Notes under the pieces: model-generated
What the model saw: only the letters and a program-made list of their open reading frames with translations
Databases searched by the model: none
What the model was told of the DNA's origin: nothing
In this document: piece by piece, positions 1-5,347 of the stretch
Position numbering within the stretch: position 1 is the stretch's first letter
Layout: each line of letters starts with the position of its first letter
Position numbers and translations under genes: made by a program
DNA from: JBGTKH01 sp041744735
GTDB taxonomy: Bacteria > Planctomycetota > Planctomycetia > Pirellulales > Pirellulaceae
DNA length: 8,519 nt
Assembly: GCA_041744735.1 (NCBI GenBank)
Contig: JBGTKH010000652.1
Coordinates: 1-8,519, forward strand
Direction: 5' to 3'

Positions 1-1
1 G

Positions 2-430
2 CTGATCAGCTTCGAGCTGACGATCGGCGACATCCGCGGCATGATGAATTTGTGCATTCCCTTCAACTCGATCGAACGAATCAGCAGCAAGTTGGCGTCT
101 AACACGTGGGTCAGCTACGGCCGCGCCGAAGCGACGCCGGAGACCGCGCAAAGGATCGGCAGCCGGTTGGACGGGTCGCAAGTTGAGTTGGTTGTCACGC
201 TGGCCGAAACGAAGATTACGACGGCCGACCTGCTTGGCCTGCGCGTGGGCGACATCATCACCACGGATCAAGACGTAAACCATCCGCTGTTAGTCGCCGT
301 CGAGGGCGTTCCGAAAATGCACGCCAGCCCCGGCGCCTTCAAAGGCCGCAAGGCGATTCAGGTCCAAGAGCAAATCGCGCCGAGCAATCCGGCCGGCACC
401 GCGAAATCGGGAGGGCGAAGCTCCCGCTGA
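2..430 (+). CDS. fliM: Flagellar motor switch protein FliM, C-terminal part (5' end outside window)
   Basis: FliM is part of the flagellar switch (C-ring) on the cytoplasmic face of the motor; it binds phosphorylated CheY and contacts FliG and FliN. The reading frame is open from base 2, giving 142 visible residues. They begin with ISFELTIGDIRGMMNLCIPF, which fits the end of the FliM middle domain (a conserved G-MMNLCIP stretch followed by I-E-I---L). The SPOA/FliN-like domain follows (about residues 58-120), with the typical VELVVTLAETKITTADLLGL and the LRVGDII segment, and then the GAFKGRKAIQV strand. A short low-complexity tail rich in Gly, Ser and Ala ends the protein. The start lies outside the window. 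No fliN or other flagellar gene follows; the next gene is a transporter, so this is probably the 3' edge of the flagellar cluster. Confidence 0.9.
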   Translation: MISFELTIGDIRGMMNLCIPFNSIERISSKLASNTWVSYGRAEATPETAQRIGSRLDGSQVELVVTLAETKITTADLLGLRVGDIITTDQDVNHPLLVAVEGVPKMHASPGAFKGRKAIQVQEQIAPSNPAGTAKSGGRSSR

Positions 431-454
431 GCCAACGCCGTATTCACCATCGCC

Positions 455-472
455 CGGCCGATTCCCCGGCCG
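455..472 (+). terminator. Possible hairpin after fliM
   Basis: A perfect 6-bp stem, CGGCCG at 455-460 and again at 467-472 (self-complementary), encloses the loop ATTCCC, 25 bases after the fliM stop. There is no T-run behind it, so it is not a classical intrinsic terminator. It may be a weak or Rho-assisted end of the flagellar transcript, or chance in GC-rich sequence. Confidence 0.22.
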
Positions 473-499
473 CGATCCCACCCCGTGGCGGACGGTTGC

Positions 500-531
500 T
501 TGACCCGTTATTGAAGATGCCCGATGATAAT
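500..531 (+). promoter_or_regulatory. Weak candidate promoter for cstA
   Basis: TTGACC at 500-505 resembles a -35 box. GATGAT (523-528) lies 17 bases after it and GATAAT (526-531) lies 20 bases after it, so the better -10 match has poor spacing. It sits in the 168-base gap before cstA and would leave a leader of about 60 bases. No convincing operator or CRP-like palindrome was seen. This is a suggestion only. Confidence 0.2.
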
Positions 532-598
532 TGGGCGTGTTGCAGATCACCGTCGTTTAGAATCGGTTCGTGCCGAAACTAGAAGAGTCGAGAAGACT

Positions 599-2485
599 AT
601 GACCACGTTACTCATCGCCCTCGGAGCGTTCGTCGGCTACATCATCGCCTATCACACCTACGGCCGGTGGCTGGCGCGGAAGATTTTCAATCTCAATCCC
701 AACGCCACTGTCCCGAGCATCGAGTTAAACGATGACAAGGACTTCGTGCCCACGCACAAGAGCGTCGTCTTCGGCCACCACTTTACGAGCATCGCGGGCA
801 CGGGGCCGATTGTCGGGCCGGCGATAGCGATCATGTGGGGCTGGGTGCCGGCGCTGCTGTGGGTGCTGGTGGGTTCGATCTTTATCGGCGCGGTGCACGA
901 TTTCGGGGCGCTGGTGATCAGCTTGCGCAACCGCGGTCAGACGGTAGGCGATATTGCCGGCCGCGTGTTGAATCCGCGGGTGAGATTTTTGTTCTTGTTC
1001 ATACTGCTGTTTGGCCTGTGGATCGTGCTGGCCATTTTCGGCCTGGTGATTGCGTCCGTCTTCAAGATGTTTCCCGAGTCGATCCTGCCGGTGTTTTTGC
1101 AAATTCCGATCGCGGTGGCGATCGGCATGGTGTTGCATCGCAAGGGTGTGGGGCTGCTGTGGCCGTCGGTGATTGCATTGACCTTGATGTATTTGACGGT
1201 TTGGTTCGGCGCGGCCTGTCCGGGCACCACGTGGGAAGGCGGCGCGCTGGGCAACGCGATTCGCTGGATCAACGCCAGCATGAACGAGTGGCCGCTGTGG
1301 TTGTGGACGGCGGTGCTGTTGGCGTACTGCTACGCGGCCAGCGTGATGCCGGTGTGGATCTTGCTGCAGCCGCGCGATTACATCAACAGCCTGCAGTTGA
1401 TTTCCAGCCTTGGGTTGGTCCTGCTCAGCCTTGTGTTTGTCGGCCTGTTCGGCGCTCACGGCAAGCCGGTGGAAATCGTCGCGCCGGCAATCCAGTGGAA
1501 TCCGCTCAACGCACCGCCGATCTTTCCACTGTTGTTCATCACGATCGCCTGCGGGGCCATCAGTGGGTTTCATTGCCTTGTGAGCAGCGGCACGTCGAGC
1601 AAGCAGTTGAAGTGCGAGACGGATGCTCAGTTCGTCGCCTACGGTTCGATGCTGACCGAAGGATTCCTGGCGGTGCTGGTGATCTTGGCCGTCTCGGCGG
1701 GAATCGGACTGGGTTGGCCCGGGCACGAGAAATTCGGCGGGCAAACCGGCAACGAGCTATGGCTCAGCATCTATAGCGACTGGAAAGCGGCCGATGCCGG
1801 ATTAGCGACCAAGATCGGTGCGTTCGTCGTAGGCTCGGCGAATTTTTTGGAAGCGATGGGAGTCAACCACACGATGGCACTGGCGATTATGGGCGTGCTG
1901 GTGGCTTCGTTCGCCGGCACGACGCTCGACACAGCGACGCGGCTGCAACGCTACGTGATCCAGGAATTGAGCCGCGCGGCCGACGAGCGGCTGCCAGCCG
2001 TGGGCTGGGTCGTACGGCCTTTGCAAAACGCGCATGCGGCCACGTGGCTGGCCGTTGTCAGCGCCTTCGCCCTCGCCCTGTTTCCCAAGCCGGGCGCCGA
2101 GTGGAGTTGGAGCACCATCGGTACGGGTGGCATGATTCTGTGGCCGATGTTCGGGGCCACCAACCAGTTGCTGGGCGGCTTGGCGTTTCTGGTCATCTGT
2201 TTCTGGTTGTGGCGGCGCAACAAGCCGATTTGGTTTATCGTGCCGCCGACGATCTTCATGCTGATCATGCCCGCCTGGGCGATGCTGGTGCAGGTTGGCC
2301 AATGGTGGAACGAGCGGAGTTATCTGCTCGTATTCATCGCCGTGGCGACGTTGGCGATGGAGGCCTGGATGATCGTGGAAGCCATTCTGATGTGGCCGCG
2401 AGCCCGCGGTGTGCTGGAAGAAACATTGCCGCCGCTGCCCCGAAAATCTTCTGTGGCCGTTGCGGTGGACGGACCAACTTGTTAG
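599..2485 (+). CDS. cstA: Carbon starvation protein CstA family transporter
   Basis: An inner-membrane transporter of the CstA family; characterised members (E. coli CstA and BtsT) take up pyruvate and have been linked to peptide use under carbon limitation. The 628-residue product starts with a hydrophobic helix and a YHTYGRWLARKIF segment. The family signature follows at residues 48-73: DFVPTHKSVVFGHHF, then the glycine-rich IAGTGPIVGP. Further family blocks are GAVHDFGALVISLRNRGQTV (97-116), SGFHCLVSSGTSSKQLKCE, NFLEAMGVNHTMALAIMGV, FAGTTLDTATRLQRYVIQEL and MFGATNQLLGGLAF. Many hydrophobic segments run throughout, and a short polar tail follows the last one. It is somewhat shorter than the roughly 700-residue E. 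coli proteins but keeps both the N-terminal CstA and the C-terminal five-TM parts. I chose ATG 599 over the in-frame ATG at 524 because the protein then begins directly with the first TM helix, as in the family; the extra 25 residues would be charged and atypical. A weak purine-rich stretch (581-596) precedes it. Substrate specificity is not visible. Confidence 0.93.
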   Translation: MTTLLIALGAFVGYIIAYHTYGRWLARKIFNLNPNATVPSIELNDDKDFVPTHKSVVFGHHFTSIAGTGPIVGPAIAIMWGWVPALLWVLVGSIFIGAVHDFGALVISLRNRGQTVGDIAGRVLNPRVRFLFLFILLFGLWIVLAIFGLVIASVFKMFPESILPVFLQIPIAVAIGMVLHRKGVGLLWPSVIALTLMYLTVWFGAACPGTTWEGGALGNAIRWINASMNEWPLWLWTAVLLAYCYAASVMPVWILLQPRDYINSLQLISSLGLVLLSLVFVGLFGAHGKPVEIVAPAIQWNPLNAPPIFPLLFITIACGAISGFHCLVSSGTSSKQLKCETDAQFVAYGSMLTEGFLAVLVILAVSAGIGLGWPGHEKFGGQTGNELWLSIYSDWKAADAGLATKIGAFVVGSANFLEAMGVNHTMALAIMGVLVASFAGTTLDTATRLQRYVIQELSRAADERLPAVGWVVRPLQNAHAATWLAVVSAFALALFPKPGAEWSWSTIGTGGMILWPMFGATNQLLGGLAFLVICFWLWRRNKPIWFIVPPTIFMLIMPAWAMLVQVGQWWNERSYLLVFIAVATLAMEAWMIVEAILMWPRARGVLEETLPPLPRKSSVAVAVDGPTC

Positions 2486-2493
2486 CGAACATC

Positions 2494-2537
2494 GTAGGCC
2501 GGATTTGCAATCCGGCCGGATTACAAATCCGGCCTAC
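2494..2537. repeat. Double palindromic (REP-like) element between convergent reading frames
   Basis: The outer arms GTAGGCCGGATTTG (2494-2507) and CAAATCCGGCCTAC (2524-2537) are perfect 14-bp reverse complements. Inside, AATCCGGCCGGATT (2509-2522) is itself a perfect palindrome. Read another way, two overlapping hairpins appear: GGCCGGATT-TGC-AATCCGGCC (2497-2517) and GGCCGGATT-ACA-AATCCGGCC (2514-2534), sharing the GGCC at 2514-2517. It begins 8 bases after the cstA stop, and its right end contains the TAG stop (2534-2536, minus strand) of the TPR remnant. There is no T-run, so a terminator role is possible but not shown. The design resembles extragenic REP/BIME elements, which usually exist in many copies per genome; only one copy lies in this window. 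Confidence 0.75.
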
Positions 2538-2980
2538 ATTTGGTGGCGGCGCCTTAGATAGGCAACCACGCTTTCAGGATCGGCAATCAGAGCCAGCGTG
2601 TAGTCGGAGGCGGCCCCTTTGAAATCCTGCTTCTCGTAACGTAAATTGCCGCGCGCCACATAACCGACCGCGTTATTAGGATCGAGTTTGATGACTGCCG
2701 TAAGTTCCGCAATGGCACCGTCCAGATCATCCTTCTCGGCCAGTTGTACGGCGCGGTCGTAATGCTCGGCGGCTTTGGCGTTGCCATCGGAAGTTACCGG
2801 CGGTGCAACCGGCGGTTCTTCATGCGGCGGTTCCACGACCGGCGGTTCCACGACCGGCGGTTTCACGGCCGGTGGTTCATTCGCACCGACCTTGAATGAA
2901 TTGATGAGCACCGGCAATTGCCCTTTGACGCCCAAATCCGCCAAACTCTTCAGCTCGGGCGCCTCGGACGTGGCCAACAT
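2534..2980 (-). CDS. Proline-rich TPR protein fragment (likely part of a decayed gene)
   Basis: The 148-residue frame reads as real protein. Residues 1-33 are a short mixed region (SLADLGVKGQLPVLINSFKV). Residues 35-62 are a proline-rich linker of PPVVE-type repeats. Residues 67-101 form one TPR unit (AAEHYDRAVQLAEKDDLDGA, then IAELTAVIKLDPNN) and 103-136 a second (YVARGNLRYEKQDFKGAASD). A third unit begins at VVAYLRRR and stops within a few residues, because the TAG lies inside the palindromic element at 2494-2537. TPRs are protein-binding helical hairpins. The ATG at 2980 lacks a clear Shine-Dalgarno site and sits in the middle of coherent coding pieces in other frames upstream, so I think this is the 3' part of a broken gene rather than an independent small gene. 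If it is expressed, it would be a cytoplasmic fragment, since no signal peptide is present. Confidence 0.5.
   Translation of the reverse strand: MLATSEAPELKSLADLGVKGQLPVLINSFKVGANEPPAVKPPVVEPPVVEPPHEEPPVAPPVTSDGNAKAAEHYDRAVQLAEKDDLDGAIAELTAVIKLDPNNAVGYVARGNLRYEKQDFKGAASDYTLALIADPESVVAYLRRRHQM
2826..2870 (-). repeat. 15-bp tandem repeat coding for PPVVE units
   Basis: GGCGGTTCCACGACC occurs twice in a row without change (2826-2840 and 2841-2855). A third copy with two changes follows (2856-2870), and more degenerate versions lie on both sides (from about 2796 and up to about 2885). On the minus strand it codes for the EPPVV/KPPVV linker of the TPR fragment. The two identical copies suggest recent slippage or selection for an extended linker. 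Confidence 0.7.
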
Positions 2981-3239
2981 TATGATGGCAAGTATGCCGC
3001 ATGATCATCCGTCTGCGGCACGCGAAAGTCAATATCGAGCGCCATTTGCCGCCTCGCAGGCCGTCGTGCAAGGCCTCGATTGAATAAAGTTCCCGTACCG
3101 CAAGAGTCGTCGGCGCCGTCGTCTCGCCCAGCCACGACGGCACGAAATACACTGGCGGCCTGTTCCACGAACCGCCCGCGTTCGCCACGGGAATAACTTG
3201 CACTTGTGACTGCTGCTTGCTACGCTTACTCTGCGGGTA
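2981..3239 (-). pseudogene. 5' remnant of the decayed TPR gene, broken over two frames
   Basis: Upstream of the TPR fragment on the minus strand, protein-like sequence continues in other frames. From about 3239 to about 3045 one frame gives SQVQVIPVANAGGSWNRPPV, then YFVPSWLGETTAPTTLAVRE and LYSIEALHDGLRGGKW. At about 3043 the sense seems to pass to a second frame with MALDIDFRVPQTDDHAAYL (ends at a TAA at 2980-2982), and from about 2990 to the frame of the TPR fragment (LAIIMLATSEAPELKS). Two one-base shifts would thus join all three pieces into one protein. The first frame is closed by a TAA at about 3258-3260, inside the antisense of the next gene, so the original 5' end seems lost. I do not recognise the family. 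Sequencing error in an otherwise intact gene is the main alternative. Confidence 0.4.
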
Positions 3240-3248
3240 GGGTGTGTC

Positions 3249-4418
3249 ATGTACGAGTTACCAAACGCATCATCATCTCCGGGGTTGGCATCGCCCGATG
3301 ACGGGCTACGCGCGAAAAACGACGCGGCGGAGCGTGGACTTGCGCATTGGAAAGAGGAGATCCATGAGCGCCAAGCAACCGAAGGACGTGCCGCACAGCA
3401 ATACATCGGAAACCTAATCTTATTTCTCGGAGTTGTATTAGGCACTGCTTGGTTTCTCTGGCTGCATTTAAACTTTTCCCTGGCCGGGGTGCTTGTATTT
3501 GGCACACCGCTTACGCTGGCCGGTCTCTGGCGCCTAATTATAAGTTGGATACCTGAAGGCGAGTTGCTCGAGGACCGCCGCTCAGTGGCCCGTCGCGTCG
3601 CTTCGCATCGTTATGCGCGGCGCTGCCTTTGGGGCGCCGTGATCGTCGTCGCGGGCCTGCTGTTGACCACGTCGTCATACCACCTGGACTACGGTTCAGG
3701 CACGCCCGGCGGAAAAGTCGAGGTCACGGTCCATCGCGACGGTCGGCCGTGCGAACAGAGCCTCGCCGTCTCGGCGGAGCAGCCCCTTGACAGAGACGTG
3801 GCCTTCCTGAGCGTGGGCCAATTCTTGTCGCCGACGCGACTGCAGTTTCGCGTTGTCCGGCCGGAGGGCTATGCGCTCGACGAACGCAGGCTCTACCCCT
3901 GGACGTCGTCGCGCATTCGTTTCCCTGACGACTTCCGTAAGAAACGCTATTACGTTTGCCGCCTAATACCAGGCAAGGGATTTGAGACCCTTAACCCGGC
4001 GACGGCGGGCGAGACGGCAAAATCGGTATATGACTTGAAAATAAAGGTCGGCGACGAAGAATATCTTCTTAAAGGTGGCCTGTCAGTCGATTGTTTCTAT
4101 TTTGGCGCAGAGCGCTCCGCCATCCAACGGTTGATCCAGGACGAGGGCGTGACACAGCTTCACAGTGAGATTTACGACTATATGAGTGTCCTTAATCCCA
4201 ACTATCTTGGCTTCAACATGCCCTGGGTGGATTTGGTGGATCGCCGGGCTAGGTTACTCGCTACTCGTCAAAGGTTCATCGACACGCCGGAACTTCAGCC
4301 TTCGGCCACAGTCGAAATAAGTGTGATTCATAAGGGATCCACCATCAGCCAGACCCGTTTGCAAATCTCGGAACAGCCTGGCATCCGTAGCATCTTTTTA
4401 GAAAAGCAGGAGGACTAA
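3249..4418 (+). CDS. Three-TM membrane protein with large periplasmic domain, unknown function
   Basis: First gene of a three-gene cluster; I do not recognise the family. The 389 residues divide into a polar N-terminus (1-50), TM1 (about 52-73, IGNLILFLGVVLGTAWFLWL), TM2 (about 77-101), an arginine-rich loop (102-125), TM3 (about 126-142) and a soluble C-terminal part (143-389). By the positive-inside rule the arginine-rich loop is cytoplasmic, which places the C-terminal 250 residues in the periplasm. That part starts with a beta-type stretch (VEVTVHRDGRPCEQS, 157-171) and ends with a look-alike (VEISVIHKGSTISQT, 355-369), suggesting two related beta domains around a central region with mixed helix (RSAIQRLIQDEGVTQLHSEI). 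Three cysteines lie in the soluble part (168, 237, 282). ATG 3249 is preceded by AGGG (3239-3242) at a 6-base distance. Only 5 bases separate its stop from the next gene, whose Shine-Dalgarno site lies inside this gene. It could be the membrane anchor for the two secreted partners; this is inferred from topology and context. Confidence 0.8.
   Translation: MYELPNASSSPGLASPDDGLRAKNDAAERGLAHWKEEIHERQATEGRAAQQYIGNLILFLGVVLGTAWFLWLHLNFSLAGVLVFGTPLTLAGLWRLIISWIPEGELLEDRRSVARRVASHRYARRCLWGAVIVVAGLLLTTSSYHLDYGSGTPGGKVEVTVHRDGRPCEQSLAVSAEQPLDRDVAFLSVGQFLSPTRLQFRVVRPEGYALDERRLYPWTSSRIRFPDDFRKKRYYVCRLIPGKGFETLNPATAGETAKSVYDLKIKVGDEEYLLKGGLSVDCFYFGAERSAIQRLIQDEGVTQLHSEIYDYMSVLNPNYLGFNMPWVDLVDRRARLLATRQRFIDTPELQPSATVEISVIHKGSTISQTRLQISEQPGIRSIFLEKQED
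4408..4413 (+). promoter_or_regulatory. Strong Shine-Dalgarno site inside the end of the upstream gene
   Basis: AGGAGG lies within the last codons of the membrane-protein gene, 10 bases before ATG 4424. The upstream stop (4416-4418) falls between this site and the start. Ribosomes terminating there would be placed at the next start, which suggests coupled translation of the two proteins. Confidence 0.7.
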
Positions 4419-4423
4419 CGGTC

Positions 4424-5329
4424 ATGTTCAACCGTTGTTTTGGTACACATGCGGCCGTGGCGTTTCTCATGACTCTTCCGGTAATTACCGCGGCCAGCAA
4501 CGATCCTGCCGCGGCGCAGGAAGGCCGCGCGGTAATTATCGTCGAGGTTTCGACGAGGAACCTGCCCGATGTCTTCGACACGGAGGGACGCGACGTTCCC
4601 GGAATCTTAAAGGCCGAGATGGAGAAAATGGCAGCAAAACTGCTCGAGGACAAGTTTCCTTTGTTCGCTTGGGTAACCGATACACATCGGGCCGTGAACG
4701 TCCACGAGGCCGCACGCCTGTTTATCGACATGAAGGTGGAAACAGGTCTTGTGTCGACAATCTCACTGCCGTGTGCTTATTCCATAGGCGGGAGTAACGC
4801 AGCGCCCAAGCCGCTCGGATTTGCACCTTCCAATCTATACAACTCGGAACCACTTCCAGGTCTGGATGAAATCGAGAGCGATCCGCTTTCGCGGGCGGAT
4901 GAACGACTGACAAGGTTCATAACCAGCGGCGAAAACGATAGTCGTTGGCAGGATAACTTTATTAGTGCTGTTCCCTTGGCTATGGACATCGAGGCAACCG
5001 ATACGCAGTGCTTGGTCATCTTGGCTCGGGAAAGTGACTTAATGGCAGATTACGACTCCGTTCTCAAGGCAACGCTAAAGACGGATCTTCCGCACCGAGG
5101 ACAACGGACGGGCAGATTCGAACTCACACCGGACGGCGCCGTAAGTCAGGGTTTGCTTGCCGGCATGCAAATCTGTTTCGTTCGCCATTTCGATTTCGAG
5201 GGACAATCACACAGCGGCTGGCATCCCGATATTCCCGACGTCATCAAGTACCGTATCAAGCCAACCATTCGAGTGCATGTAACGAAGTATGTGCGCAATT
5301 CGTCGATGATTTCGTCCAACCCCAATTGA
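4424..5329 (+). CDS. Secreted protein of unknown function, second gene of the cluster
   Basis: 301 residues, no family recognised. The N-terminus looks like a Sec signal peptide: MFNRCFGTHAAVAFLMTLPV followed by ITAAS and an Ala-rich AAAQE, with cleavage likely near residue 24 or 31. The mature part opens with a beta strand (AVIIVEVSTRNLPDVF), then a charged helix (ILKAEMEKMAAKLLEDKFPL, 61-80). A second helix (about 93-102) and strands follow, then an acidic loop region around 140-165 (LPGLDEIESDPLSRADERLT). A hydrophobic strand CLVILARESDL (196-206) and a closing strand pair (YRIKPTIRVHVTKYV, 276-290) complete it. Cysteines at 117, 196 and 250 could matter in the periplasm. No metal-binding or hydrolase motif stands out. 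A start with AGGAGG 10 bases upstream is well supported. Being between a membrane protein and a secreted TPR protein, it probably acts with them in the envelope (inference). Confidence 0.78.
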   Translation: MFNRCFGTHAAVAFLMTLPVITAASNDPAAAQEGRAVIIVEVSTRNLPDVFDTEGRDVPGILKAEMEKMAAKLLEDKFPLFAWVTDTHRAVNVHEAARLFIDMKVETGLVSTISLPCAYSIGGSNAAPKPLGFAPSNLYNSEPLPGLDEIESDPLSRADERLTRFITSGENDSRWQDNFISAVPLAMDIEATDTQCLVILARESDLMADYDSVLKATLKTDLPHRGQRTGRFELTPDGAVSQGLLAGMQICFVRHFDFEGQSHSGWHPDIPDVIKYRIKPTIRVHVTKYVRNSSMISSNPN

Positions 5330-5336
5330 ATTCAAT

Positions 5337-5340
5337 GGAG
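5337..5340 (+). promoter_or_regulatory. Shine-Dalgarno site that sets the start at 5348
   Basis: GGAG lies 7 bases before ATG 5348 but only 1 base before the in-frame TTG at 5342. The spacing therefore supports ATG 5348 as the start of the TPR gene rather than the longer TTG version. Confidence 0.6.
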
Positions 5341-5347
5341 ATTGAAA

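Noticed and set aside
524..598. In-frame ATG upstream of cstA giving 25 extra residues
   Set aside because: The extension is charged and unlike the family, which begins directly with the first membrane helix; ATG 599 fits better.
725..1776. Long open frames on both strands inside cstA (about 310-340 codons)
   Set aside because: They are rich in Arg, His, Gln and Gly, lack domain patterns, and lie opposite or out of frame with a clearly coding transporter gene; they are GC-driven shadows.
1802..2302. Minus-strand open frame inside the 3' part of cstA
   Set aside because: It is antisense to conserved CstA blocks and has no protein-like pattern of its own.
2494..2537. CRISPR repeat or attachment site
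   Set aside because: There is a single palindromic element with no regularly spaced copies, and no cas gene, integrase or tRNA in the window.
3198..3226. TTGCAC and TACGCT with 17-base spacing as a promoter for the operon
   Set aside because: Each box matches the consensus at only about three of six positions; spacing alone is not enough in GC-rich DNA. A promoter must lie near here, but I cannot place it.
3029..3505. Minus-strand frame of 158 codons across the start of the membrane-protein gene
   Set aside because: Composition (Arg/Ser/Cys-rich) is typical of antisense translation, and it conflicts with both the protein-like remnant frame and the plus-strand gene.
5342..5347. TTG start two codons before ATG 5348
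   Set aside because: Only one base separates it from the GGAG site, too close for initiation.
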